Notes under the pieces: generated by a model | Told to the model about the DNA's origin: nothing | Database searches by the model: none | Seen by the model: only the letters and a program-made list of their open reading frames with translations | Made by a program: the position numbers and the translations under genes | NCBI GenBank assembly: GCA_021018815.1 | Contig: JAITYX010000025.1 | Span: 3,816,501-3,880,500 of the forward strand | Length of the DNA stretch: 64,000 bases | Direction: 5' to 3' | Origin: Talinum fruticosum | Lineage: Eukaryota > Streptophyta > Magnoliopsida > Caryophyllales > Talinaceae | In this document: positions 22,761 to 34,084 of the stretch, in pieces | How positions within the stretch are numbered: the stretch's first letter is position 1 | Layout of the letters: each line of letters starts with the position of its first letter

Positions 22761-24011
22761 CTTCATCCAAACATCGTAACCAGAGACCAAGCAATGAATG
22801 TTGATACAACGTTCCTTTGTAATAGAGGAATCATAAAGATTTCGTTTGGATTTCCACCTTATGTCTCACCTCACTTGGTAGTTTCCCATACTTCAAGTAG
22901 TCAATTAGTGGTTAATCCTAATCCTCCTTTTCAACTTCGAAAATGGAGACTTGTTGGACTCCTCCTCAGGTTCATTATTAGGTGGTGTGACAACCCATCT
23001 ACCACAAACTACGATGGTCATATTTTCTTCCGCCCCAGCACCAAAGTGGCTACAAGGTTTGCTAACACGTCGGCCATTTTGTTGGCACTCCTAGGGACGT
23101 GTTGCAACTTGATCTGTATATAGCTTGTCTAAGAATTGTAAGCCATACTTGTGCTATGGGACCACATCTTGTTTCTTGACCTCATACTAATTGAGAAATT
23201 GATTAATTACCAATTGTGAATCACCATATACATCAAGGTCTTTAATTCGATTTCCACGACCATTTGGAGGCCTAGTATAAGAGCTTGATACTCGGCAGTG
23301 TTGTTGGAACATAATTATGTAACCGCAAATGAATATGGGAGGATATGCTTTTAGGGGAGACAAGTACTACTCCTGCTTTAGCACCATCGTGTCGTGCTTG
23401 CTCCATCGAAGTACATCTCCTAAGGTGTCGGGATGTCAACAAAAACCACTTCTTCACCACAAAGATCATCATTCAACTCCTAATCATCGGGAGTTGGGTG
23501 ATCTGCCAAGAAGTCTGCTAAAGCTTATCATTTGACAATTTTTTGTGGCACATAGACAAGGTCATATTACTCGAGGATGACTACCCATTTTGCAAGTCGA
23601 CCATTTAGGACAGGTCTTGATAAGATGTACTTGATAGGGTCAACCTTAGAGATAACCCTGCACGGTGTGACCTTGCATGTAGTGCCTCAACTTTTGCGCT
23701 GCAAACATGAGGGCCAAACACATCTTTTCAATAGGTGAATAATTGAGCTCAGCTCCTATGAAAGTGCGAGTTAAGAAGTAAAAGGGCATTTCCTTGCCGT
23801 CCTCATTTTTTTGAGCACATAATGCCACTAATGATCCTTCTCGGGTTAAGATGTAAAGTATGAGAGGGTTCCCAAAGATTGGAGCTCCTAAGACTGGCGA
23901 ACTTGTCAAGTATTTTTGGATGCTATCAAAGGCATTTTGACAAAAGCCGTCCCAGTCAAAAGGTGCATCTTTTTTCCTCAGGTGGCTAAAAGGGTGGCAA
24001 CGACTAGCCAA
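22761..24011 (-). pseudogene. Tat-like RNase H region (two RNase H domains)
   Basis: 23646-24011 encodes the RNase H that follows RT in gypsy elements (PFDWDGFCQNAFDSIQKYL, then IEKMCLALMFAAQKLRHYM). Further downstream, the minus strand of about 23040-23480 reads a second RNase H with MYFDGAST and AGVVLVSPKS motifs. This is the extra 'archaeal-type' RNase H of Tat elements. RNase H degrades the RNA strand of the RNA:DNA hybrid. The frames change several times. Confidence 0.78.
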
Positions 24012-24919
24012 GTTTGATATAAATCGCCTAATGTACGTTAGATGACCTTGTAGACCATGAAGCTACTTGAGGTTCCTAGGCTCGGGCATGTCTTGAATGA
24101 CTTTGACTTTTGCTTGATTAATTTCAATGCCTCTATGTCGAACGATGAAGCCTAGGAACTTTCTAGAAGTGACACCAAATGTACACTTAAGTGGATTCAT
24201 CTTTAGTTAGCATTTTCTCAATCTCTCAAAGATTTGTCGAAGGTCATGCAAATGGTACGCCCTCCTTTTTGATTTGACTACTAGATCATCAACATAGAAT
24301 TCTACTTGCTTGTGTAACATGTCCTCAAAGATGGTCCGCATTGGTCTTTGATATGTAGCTCCAGCGTTTTCAAACCAAAAGGCATCATCTTGTAACAAAA
24401 TATTCCTTTAGGCGTGCAGAATATTGTAGCTTCTTAATCCTCCAAGTGCCATATGGAGCTGGTTGTACCTTGATATGCAATCCATAAAAGACAATGCTTC
24501 ATGTCCTATAGTATAGTCGATCATGAGTTTTGTGACAGGAAGAGGGAAATCATCTTTTAGGCATGCATCACTAAGATCACAAAAATCCACACAAATGCAA
24601 AGTTGACCATTCTTCTTCCTTACTCGGTACAATGTTCGCAATCCACGTCGGATATTTCACCTCATGAATAAAACCAGACTTCTAAAAGCTTGTTCACTTC
24701 CTTCTCATTTTCAAGTATCAACTCAAGGAAAAAGCATCGTTGTGGTTGTTTATTAGGTGAGACACCCTTTTTGATGGACATGTGGTGAACTGGAACTTTA
24801 GGGTCCAAACTAGGCATTTCATGGTAAGTCCATGCAAAGACATCCTTACATTCAAATAGAAGATCAACGTAATCCTTATGTTCTTTATTTGTAAGCAAAG
24901 CACTTACATATTGGGGCAT
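24012..24919 (-). pseudogene. Tat-like reverse transcriptase
   Basis: 24662-24919 is the segment before RT (FAWTYHEMPSLDPKVPVHHM). 24408-24641 covers RT motifs 2-4 (VRKKNGQLCICVDFCDLSDACLKDDFPLP, then SFMDCISRYNQLHMA). 24207-24398 holds the catalytic YVDD box inside FYVDDLVVKSKR. The YVDD aspartates are intact, but the three pieces are in different frames. The normal family motif in RT 4 is MDG(Y/F)SGYNQI; here it is MDCISRYNQLHM. Confidence 0.87.
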
Positions 24920-26790
24920 ACTTCTTCTTCGGTTCCACGGTTCAATTGCTTTAGCTTATCGACCATGGCTTGGCCTCCATCTTCTAGGGTCCTCGACATC
25001 TCAGCAAGCTCTATTTCATAATTCGAGTCAACATCCTCCCGAGCTGTGACACGATTTGAGGAAACCCACTCATCTTGATTGACTTCCTCGCTTACACTAG
25101 GGTCAATTTGATGGCCAGTGCATATTATTGTGTGCCTCTTCACCCTTAACGGGCCATCCGTCTTCACCTCTAAAGTAGAGAAACGTTTCATGCGGGAAGG
25201 GATGTTACTTTGGACTTCATTTATTTTGCCACGTCGACCAAACACCGAGTCCTTCTCCGGTGGTGAGACTAAGCTTGATTATTCTTCACTTGTTTTAATC
25301 CCGACAAAGACCAAACACTTAGGATGTGCGCTTTATTTTAATCTTCAAAAGACAAAAGATTTAGGAGCCTTCTCTGTTCCCATTCTACTCGAATACTGAA
25401 GGTCTGTTTCTAGGCTATTGATGGTTGTTCCCTATAAAACATAGAAGACTTTTGTTTCACCTTGGTGCTTGCATCGTGACTTTCAATAGTCTTTTTAGTT
25501 GCGATGTACTTAGACAACGACTACTTATCCTTATGTCAACCCAAAATTCGAATAGGTTATGGTGGCACATAGCCACGACTACTTATCCTTGCACCTTAGG
25601 AATAGTCAAGCCCCTCCTTTCCCTATATCTTCTTATGTGTTTCATTGATGCCATAAAGCTTAGCTTCAACAACATTTGTGAAAGGAGTTGGTCCGCTAAA
25701 GTTATAACCAGACTTCTTCAATAACTTGTACGCATTTGGGTCAAATCCATCATGGGTGCACACCTTTTGCAAGTCAAGCTCTTCTTGAAGTGAACTCTTG
25801 GAAGCAACGAACAAAACCAGGGAGATCAACTTTAGTCACTTTAGTTTGGCTTGCCTTATGAACTGGGAGCTCACCATTTTCTTGAAGGACGTGCCAACTA
25901 ACATCCTTATACCTAATGATAGATTTAATTGTCCTTTCCCATGTCACACACTCGCTTAATAGTGATTCACCATCTTTTCGACGAGAGTTAGGAATACACC
26001 TAAGGACTGACATTGTAGGATTTGTTAAGACAACAACTTCCTTGACATGAGAGGTTCCACTTGTTTTCCCCCTTTCTTCCTTACACAACTATTGTCATTT
26101 GCTAGTGCAAACATCATTTTCCGACACAGCAAAAGCACCTTCAACACTATTTGCACCCACTTTATCGATGGATGACATGGTTGCTAGCATGGTTTATTTT
26201 GGTGCAGCGCCCTCTTTGAAAAATTTAGCATCAGCAAAGTGTAACTCAACCTTAGTAAATGGTTTGACATCACCATTTATTTTCATTTCACCGCTTCGAT
26301 AGTACCTAAGACACCGGTGCAAAGTTGAAGTCACTACTCTATGTTCATGAAACCATGGTCGCTTAAGGAGTAGTTTGTATGAAGTCCGAGAATCTATCAT
26401 ATGGAAGATTGATGATGTTGACAAGTCACCCAATGTCCACTCAAGGCAAATCATGCCAATTGCACGTTGGCCTTAGAGGTTGAAACCTAGTATCATCATT
26501 CAACTTTTGGAGAACTCTTCGATAGTAATTCCTAATTTATTCATAATAGACTTTGGCATGATGTTGACCGCAGAACCGCCATCCACTAAAATGCACTTGA
26601 CCTTTTGACTTCGTATGTAGCCGGTGACAAACAAAGGATGATTGTGAGGATTTGATCCTAACAAAAATTCGACATCCGTGAATGTTACTGTAGTATTGGA
26701 AGCAACATACTTGGGAAGGGTCTGTTGTTAAACTATTCGTCATCCTTGACCTTGTTAGAATATAATTTTCCATGTCTCAAGGCAGCAACT
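24920..26790 (-). pseudogene. Tat-like protease and linker region
   Basis: 26194-26454 matches the region around the Tat protease (SIFHMIDSRTSYKLLLKRPWFHE, then KVELHFADAKFF). 25774-26088 and 24904-25245 hold acidic linker sequence leading into RT. I could not see an intact Asp-Ser/Thr-Gly active site in one frame. Numerous stops break it. Confidence 0.65.
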
Positions 26791-29240
26791 ACTTGCTCAA
26801 GCATCTCCTTAGGTAGATGGAAGATTTGCTTCCAATTCATGTGTGACGCTATAGCTTCCAAGACTGTCGAACTTTGTCATCCCTGTTTGAAGAAGACACT
26901 ACTTTGGCCTCTAATCTCTCATCTTCCTCGTCATCCTCATCCTTAATCTCATAACATGAAGCCATGTTGAGTGTAATACTATGAAAAACTCCTTTGAAAA
27001 GAACTCTTCTAACGTGACAGGGATGAGCTATTCTTTTTCAAGCAAGTGAATAGGGTACACTCATGGTTCTTGATGACACCAAATCTTCTTTTCCCTTTGG
27101 AGCGTTGACAGTTCTTCATTCTTCCCTGCCTCTTTCTATGACGAAGTGGATATGATGGGACATGCTTATACCTTTTATCCTCCGTCTAGTGACAAGAGTC
27201 CACCTCTCATCGTCTTCATCAAGAACATCTTGAGAAGGAGTATGTCCTAGAAATAGTACATCAACTTCTATTAGAAGCACTACTGGCTCCAAGCTCCCAA
27301 ATTGAATTGTAACTAGCTCTTCTCTTATACCAAGAGCTAAGTCTAGTTCTACCCAAAATGGTTGTTAGGTAAGTTTTTGATCCTATAAAGATGGGCAGTG
27401 GTCACATATGACGGTCGTGTGATTTGTCTCGAGTAGTATCATCCAAATCTAAGATAATCCTCTAATCCTTTACAAATTTCATAATGCGCTCCTTGAGAGT
27501 AATGCGATTTTCTAGAGGGCGACTAATGACCCTAAGATACCGATAATTCTTTGGGTCATTAGTCTTTCCTGCTTTCTCGTGGCGCTTTGGTTAAGGTAAC
27601 TCAATAACGCCTTTCTCTAGGAGGTCATCTAACATTTCTAATAAGTCCAAATCATGAAATGGATACTTCTTTTCTTGGAGCTCTTTTAATGTAGGACATT
27701 TCTTCCCATTGTCCCTAAAATATGTGCCTTACCTCACCTCTTCTTTTCGCTTTGCAGAAATCGGTACACATCTCTACTGTAAAAACTTCGGACAAACAAT
27801 CTTTGCATTTATGGAGACTGGCATGGATTCCTTAGTCAAGCTTTTGGATGGCTTAACACTTCTTTTAAACTCAATCTTCTCTTTTCTCGGTTCGAAGTAG
27901 AAGAAGACTTGTTATGACGACTAGCTATGATTATCCGCATGTTGTGAGCTTTCATTGCCAACTCTTGGAAGGTCCTAGGCTTACTCACTTGCAAGACATA
28001 CAACAAGTTCTACTCCATGCCCTGCGTACACATCTCTACTGTAAAAACTTCGGACAAACAATCTTTACATTCGAGGCTGAGTGCATGCCAACGGTTGATG
28101 TAATCAAGGACAGGCTCACCCTTCCACCGCTTCGTGTTTATCAACTTAGACATGTTGACTATACGATGGGTACTATAGAACCTGTTGAGAAACTCTTGTT
28201 GGATTTGTTCCTAACTATTGATAGATTCGGACTCTAAATCGGTGTATCGAGTCAAAGGCAATCCCTTTGAAGGTCTTGACAAACTGTTTTACTAACAAGT
28301 CTCTGTCAGTACCAGTGTTGTTGCATGTCTCGATGAAGTGTGATATATGTTGCTTTAGGTTACCATTTCCATCAAATTGATTGAACTTGGGAGGCTGGTA
28401 ATCGTAAGGCATGTGAAGAGAATCAATCTTCTTCATATAAGGCTTAGTGTAGAGGTTGATTCTTTGCATACCGCCTCCTAGTTGGGCCTTGACTACATTT
28501 ACAATCATCTCCTGGATTCGCTTAGTGGTCATTGAGCTTGAAGATGAGTCAATGTACGGCTTGTTGCCTTTCTTCGAGACGACATCATCTTCGAAGCTCC
28601 GCCAAGATTAAATCCATCTTCCTCCTCATCATCATCCGAGCCTTTGTGGAAGGGTACAGCCGACTCCTTTCTTAGTTTTTTCATCAACTTAGCGATCTTT
28701 TCGTCTTGGCATTTGATGCGTGCGTCTTTTCTTTAGTTTCTTTGGCAAGCCTCTCAAGCTTTGCCTTCATGCGAGTCATCTCTTCCTCCTAGTTGATAGC
28801 TCCCGACATCATGGCTGGCATGACAACGGTAGTGGAAGACTCAATTTCAACTTCGGAGCGGAAAGGCTTCCTTCACGATGGTGGCGAAGAATCACTCGTT
28901 GCTATAGTAACCGTTTGTATCAAAGAACAAAGATGAAGGCATAATTAAGCTTTGAACCTCATATGAGACTTTTTGCTTCATTTTGAGGTCCACACGCTCT
29001 CTCAAAAGAGCTTAGTAGCAAAGGGTTCATCAACTTCGTCAGTAATGTTACAACCTTGACTTTGATCATCCCGCAACAACGACATTGCGGACATCAACGT
29101 TCCTTTAGAGTTAGCAACTTTCGATATAATTTTTATCATTACTCTAGTGTTTTCTTGTTAGACATAGTGTTGGTGGATTCTTGGGATAAGGATGCGGCCT
29201 TCTTCTTTGATGTTCCAAGAGCGACATTCATAGTGGCCAT
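26791..29240 (-). pseudogene. Tat-like gag
   Basis: The clearest part is 28215-28532, which encodes the conserved Tat gag start of the capsid region (YDYQPPKFNQFDGNGNLKQHISHFIETCNN, then LLVKQFVKTFKG). Upstream, 28560-29240 holds the N-terminal part, starting near the ATG at 29240, with a Lys/Glu-rich stretch. Downstream, 27000-28210 holds frame-shifted remains with two copies of a 45-bp segment. No zinc knuckle could be identified. Confidence 0.75.
27764..28070. repeat. Pair of 45-bp direct repeats in gag
   Basis: Bases 27764-27808 and 28025-28070 are almost identical (one change; both start GTACACATCTCTACTG). They are 261 bp apart. This is a partial duplication inside the gag remnant. Confidence 0.85.
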
Positions 29241-29302
29241 GTCTTCTTCGGAGAAAGGTTGTTGAAAGATTTGGTCTTTAGAGAGGGAGATGAGAGGCAG
29301 AG

Positions 29303-29321
29303 ACTGTCCCACCAGGCGTGC
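29303..29321 (-). promoter_or_regulatory. Primer-binding site of the Tat-like element
   Basis: The minus strand reads GCACGCCTGGTGGGAC just after the LTR end, close to the common gypsy PBS motif with GCACGCCC and GTGGGAC. Confidence 0.6.
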
Positions 29322-29328
29322 AGAAATT

Positions 29329-29990
29329 TGTAACCACAAATTTCTTGTCTAAATTAAATTAAGACAAGAAATGTTGAACAAATTGAATTTTTATATTTAT
29401 ATTTGAAATGATAGGTACAATCTCTATATTTGTTACAAATAAACAAGTAATAACTCCTTTAATTCAATCTCTATTTGAAACTTGATGAGGGCTTAAGCAG
29501 CTTAAGTCTCGATCAAGGATGTGATTTGATCTCTAGAATAAATGACACAATTTGATGTGCTTGTTGTCTATTTATAGGGGCAACCCCTTTCCCTTTGTCT
29601 TCTTAGGCCGTCGACCATGCCTTTAACTTCGGCTGACGACTTGAGAGTCTAATTAAGTGTCGACTTGGTAGTCTACTAGTCCTGAGACTTGCCAGTTCAT
29701 TGGACCATTAATTTGAGAGTTTATTGGGTCATTGACTTGTGAGTCTATCAGGCCCAATTAAATTAAATTAACCAATTAGGCTAACCCAAATTAAATTGAT
29801 TTAATTATTTTAGAACATGACACATATTTATTTAATTTGTAGTCCTTAAAATGGATACTTACTAGTTTTACTTAGGATTTTTTAATCAATTGTGGGATAA
29901 GTCTCATATCAAAAAGTGAAAAGTAAAAATTACCTGGATCTCATATTAAAAATTGAAAACTGAAAAGGTTTAAAATCTAGAACATTGTTC
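29329..29990 (-). repeat. 5' LTR of the Tat-like element (outer end uncertain)
   Basis: On the plus strand it begins TGTAACCACAAATTTC, next to the PBS. It contains a CTATTTATAGGGGC segment near 29570 (minus-strand TATA region) and a CAATTGTGGGATAAGTCTCATATC block near 29890, which is typical of LTR starts. The outer end is placed near 29990 by a possible terminal CA. No second copy exists in the window to confirm it. Confidence 0.5.
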
Positions 29991-30464
29991 ACGGTTCCGG
30001 ATACCCATAGCTCAAGGAACCTAAACCTATCTTAAGCTGTTTCGGGTTCTGGTTCTAGGATTTTGATTATTGGAACAGAATTGGAACCATAATATGTTTG
30101 GCAAGTTCCTTGAAATCGGAATCGGAAATAGGTTTCTTAATTTTAGGAACCTTACCCCGAACATATCAAATGATTCCAATTTTGGAACCTTACCCATTTA
30201 AGCGATTCCGACCAAGTTTTAGTATACCAGCCGGATATGCTCGCTCCCGGAACCAAATTTATGGTTTCATCAATATCTTTGGTTAACGTATAAAACAAAT
30301 ATTTGTTATATATAAACTCACGAGTGTACATTGTATTTTATACCTAGACTTGGATAACAATCGGATTAGTAAATGTTTGTTACTTGATAACCAAGCAACT
30401 AGGTATGTACTTAAATGGCAAGGCAGAGGGTCGGTAGCATTTAATTGGTTACTAGACACTAGCA
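29991..30464. other. Unassigned AT-rich sequence
   Basis: No gene seen. The stretch 29985-30250 contains repeated GGTTCC/GGAACC words in both orientations. I cannot assign it to a known element. Confidence 0.4.
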
Positions 30465-31948
30465 TGTTTGGCTTAGTTTTTAAAAAACTATTTTTGTTTT
30501 TAAAAGCAATTTTTAAAAATTTATTTTGGGAGAAAAATTGAAATGTTTGGCCTAAATTTTATATAAATATTTTTTAAATAATTAATTTATTTAGCCAAGA
30601 TTTTTAGAAAGAGAGAAAGGAGGGAGAGATAAAACAAAACGAAAGAGAGAGAGAGATAGATGAGAGATAAGAGATTAAAACATAGAAAGAGACGAGAGAG
30701 AGAAAGAAGAAAGAGAGAATGGGATTGTTAATGGGTCCATTATACAACCAGGTGTATTGTGTTAGATACACCCTCCGAAAAAGGTTCATCATTTTCAATA
30801 AAAGGTTCATCATTAAAAAAAAAAAGGTTCATGGAATATACATAATAGTTCATTAAATATATATAAAGGTTCATTTTATACACTTATAAATTTGTATCGA
30901 AGTCTAAAATTTACTAACTTAGATCAAATAATTTCACTTAAAAATTGATATGTTCCTAACAAATTGATATCTGAAATTATACACCAAGTCATATAGTACT
31001 AGATATTATATGCCCTCAGTAAAAAAAGGCACTTAAAGTTCACAAAATGTAAAAACTGAAAAAGGTTCACTACATAATAAAAATGTTCATTGAAAAATTT
31101 AAAAGGTTCATCTGTAAAACATATTTGAGTATGGATGCACATATACATAAAATACATACTAATGGTTCATTACAATAATTTAAAAGGTATTTATATATTC
31201 CAATTTAAATATTGTAATTTTTTTAATATATTCTAATTTAATTGTGGGTGTAAGTTTGACTGGGGGTATAATTGTGATATAAATTTAAGAAATTGATCAT
31301 TGTAAACAACAATAAAATAAATTTTTCAAAATTTAAAATAAAAAAGGAGGAAATAAGATTGTCCAATTATGTAAAAAATTCATATGAATATGTCAAAAAT
31401 AAAACAATTATAAATTTATGTAAATATATAATCAAATGTATAATTTTTATAAATTAAAAAATAAGTAAAATTTTGAAAAAAACGAGGAAAAGAATGAATG
31501 AAAAACAAAGAAAACAAACCTATATTAAATAACTGCTCATAGCAAGCTTCAAACCTGAGACATGCAACATCATAGGAAATATATCATCCAACCCAACCAT
31601 TGACCCATATGTCCAACAATTATATAAAATGCAATATTAATTATATAATAGATAGCAAGAGGGGTGTAGGAGAGACAGGAAACAAATGTGAGCTACACGT
31701 GAAAGCTAGGGGGTGTATGGTGTAGATACACCGGGTTGTAAGATGGATTTAGTGTGGGATTGTGAATGGTTGTTAGGGAGTTTTTCCATAAATTAGAATC
31801 AAAAATACCTATTTGTTGTTTTTGTTTTCGGGAGGTTTTTTTTTCCAAAATCACTTTTTGAAAATAAATTTTATTTTTTAAAAAGAATTAGTATTTGGAC
31901 TAATTTTAGTTTTTAGAATCCAAAAATACTTTTAAACTTTAGGCCAAA
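30465..31948. mobile_element. Possible AT-rich TIR element (hAT-like MITE), interrupted
   Basis: The left end TGTTTGGCTTAGTTTTTAAA resembles the reverse complement of the right end (TTTGGCCTAAAGTTTAAAA). The sequence inside both ends is T/A-rich, with TTTTTAAAA and AAAATCACTTTTTGAAA words typical of hAT MITEs. No target duplication is clear. It would enclose the element at 30741-31740. Confidence 0.35.
30741..31740. mobile_element. Non-autonomous TIR element, Mutator-like (tentative)
   Basis: This is a 1.0-kb element with about 32-35 bp inverted repeats: TATACAACCAGGTGTATTG at 30741 and the complementary ATACACCGGGTTGTA at 31726-31740, each next to a GGGTGTAT-type block. It is AT-rich and non-coding. 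A 14-bp direct repeat (GGGATTGTTAATGG at 30721, GGGATTGTGAATGG at 31756) lies just outside both ends. The motif GGTTCAT occurs six times inside the left half (30783-31170). Confidence 0.55.
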
Positions 31949-32263
31949 GACCCACTTACTATCAGCAGTAAGTGTGGTTGTCCTTTTTTTCATTTTTTGG
32001 CTACCGTTTACTTTTTTGTTTTTTTGTCGGATAATTGCCTTTTCATTTAGTTTTTTTGTTTTGTTTTTGGGCTACTAATTACTTTTCCTATTTTTTAGTA
32101 CGACGATTCCTATTTCGTTCCTCTTTTGTCCTTTTTTCTTTCCCTTTTCCTATTATCACTTCATCTTTTAAGTGACCAAAAAATTTATAAATCAAACAAC
32201 ATTTGACTCTTAAAATAATGTACAACAAAACAATACTTAAAACTTTTTGATAACCAAATAATG
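31949..32263. other. Unassigned T-rich sequence
   Basis: Poly-T-rich spacer between the TIR elements and Sirevirus A, with no gene. It contains a short inverted repeat, ACTTACT...AGTAAGT (31952-31971). Bases 32259-32263 (TAATG) are the left target duplication of Sirevirus A. Confidence 0.5.
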
Positions 32264-33686
32264 TGAAGGTTTCCTCGTGGAGAGGTTGAGTCACCTTAGA
32301 AGGGGGTGAATAGAGTGATGAAAGATTTTTCGAAAAATCAAACTCTTTTGCACTGAGAATAGAATAAGAAACAAATTTTAAGTCTAGATTGGACTCGGAT
32401 AGTTAAACACTCGAAATACATGGAAACCCTCCTGGGGGCAGAAAAACACGGACAATGCTAATCTAAGCACCAAGTCAAATCCACTAATTGAATCCTCAAT
32501 TACAAAGGATTGACTCCAACAAGAACTGCTCCCTTAGATAATTCCTTTACAAGCTTTTCCCTAAACTCGAAGTTCCCTTATCCGATCTAGTACTTCTCGA
32601 CTGAGTTAACCCTTACAGTCGGGGGCAACCGAGATGAGTTAGCCCTTACAGCTCGGTCAAGGGACTTAGAAAGAAAATAAAGAGAAGAAGTGATTACAAG
32701 ACTATCTTTACAACTCGGAAAGTAAGAGATTATAGATTAGGAGTTGTAAACGCTAGAAGATTGAAAGAGTGTACAATATATTCGGTTCCAGCAATCTTCA
32801 AGTCTTGTGAAGTGGCTTCTATTTATAAGCACCAAGGCAGAATGACCATTGAGATTTGTTCTGGATTGGTGAGCTCTAATAGCCGTTGTAAAGGCTAGTC
32901 TCGATCACTCGGAAAAACATCCGTTGAGATGTGAACATTGTGTAATGGTTCTTGACTCGAAAAGTAGTCCAATCCTCTAGTGGTAATTGGAAACTGAGGC
33001 GGAAACAACCGTTAGACTCAAAGTTGATGTTTTCCAATTTTGGAAACAAACAACCCCGACACGATGTATGAGCCATGTCAAAAAATGGTTAATTTTTGTC
33101 TGCTGGTGTTTAATGGGTAGAAACCGGTTGCTTTTGTATTTCAAAAGTAGATTAGACTTGTTTAAACAACCTACAAAAGCAAATCAAAATGGTACTCAAA
33201 GTATACAAATACTTTGGTCCAAGATTAAGCAAAGATAATAATTAAATCAGAATAATTAAGCACTTAATTATCTTCAACCTAAAAGAGTGAAATTTTTTTA
33301 TTCTAATATCTATTAGGTTCAGATTCCATCTTGAGTCAATCCTTAAAATGATCAAATGTGAAGAAATAAAATATCAAAATTACATAAACTTGATCAAGTA
33401 AATAATTCTCAACAAATAAGTCGACGTAGAAATAAGAATTAACGCAGAATTCATTTTCTCTTGAAAAACAAAGTCAATGCTCGGAATACAAGTGTTAGAG
33501 AAATTATTTACTCATGCAATTGTGCTTAGTGTCTAAGTGGGTAAAAACACAGTTCAGGATGTCATGCTGATTGACTGGTTTCGAGCGGGTCGAACAGGAT
33601 GAAAACTTAGATATGAGTTTCTATAAAGCTCATAATGACTTAGAATCAAAACCCAAAAGAGATAGAGAGTTATACTTGAGTCTTCA
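32264..33686 (-). repeat. 3' LTR of Sirevirus A
   Basis: It begins TGAAGGTTTCC and ends GAGTCTTCA. A minus-strand TATAAATA lies at 32820-32827. GGAAACCCTCC (about 32423) is shared with all Sirevirus LTRs in the window. Its length is 1423 bp. Confidence 0.93.
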
Positions 33687-34084
33687 ATCTCCCCTTTTTT
33701 ATGAAAGGCATTCCACTCTTAAGATAGAAATTAATCGGTGAAGAAAGTTAAGATTTCACATAGAAATGATCGGAGCAAGAATAGTGATGAACATTTGTGA
33801 GTTCGACTCGGATCAAAACATAACTCGGAACATGTTTCATGAAGTAATTAGAGCAAGGATGTTAATGAGTAAAGCAGTAATATCAGAGAAGAAAAGAAAC
33901 AAAATAGGTACTCGAAACATATATGCTTAGAAATAGATATGATCAGCATGAAATTTGCCTATTTCATTAATTGCAAGAAGCATAAGTGCAAAAACAAAGT
34001 AAAGTAAACTCGAGAAAACAACTAAGGAAAAACTCCCCTAAACCAAACAGCTATTTTTCTATATTATCTCTCCCCTTATGTATT

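Larger units (their letters stand above)
17313..29990 (-). mobile_element. Tat/Retand-like Ty3/gypsy retrotransposon, nested and degenerate
   Basis: On the minus strand, from right to left: 5' LTR (about 29329-29990), PBS (29303-29321), gag (about 27000-29240), protease (about 25600-26790), RT (24012-24919), RNase H plus a second RNase H (22900-24011), integrase (21841-22760 and 18202-18370), tandem repeats (17981-18139) and an opposite-strand ORF relic (17340-17823). Two RNase H domains and an antisense ORF with tandem repeats downstream of pol are known traits of the Tat group. The 3' LTR is missing; the element ends at the truncated Athila-like LTR. The integrase is interrupted by a nested pair of solo LTRs. 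Confidence 0.85.

Noticed and set aside
22701..23123. 140-codon plus-strand frame
   Set aside because: It is antisense to the gypsy integrase/RNase H region on the minus strand.
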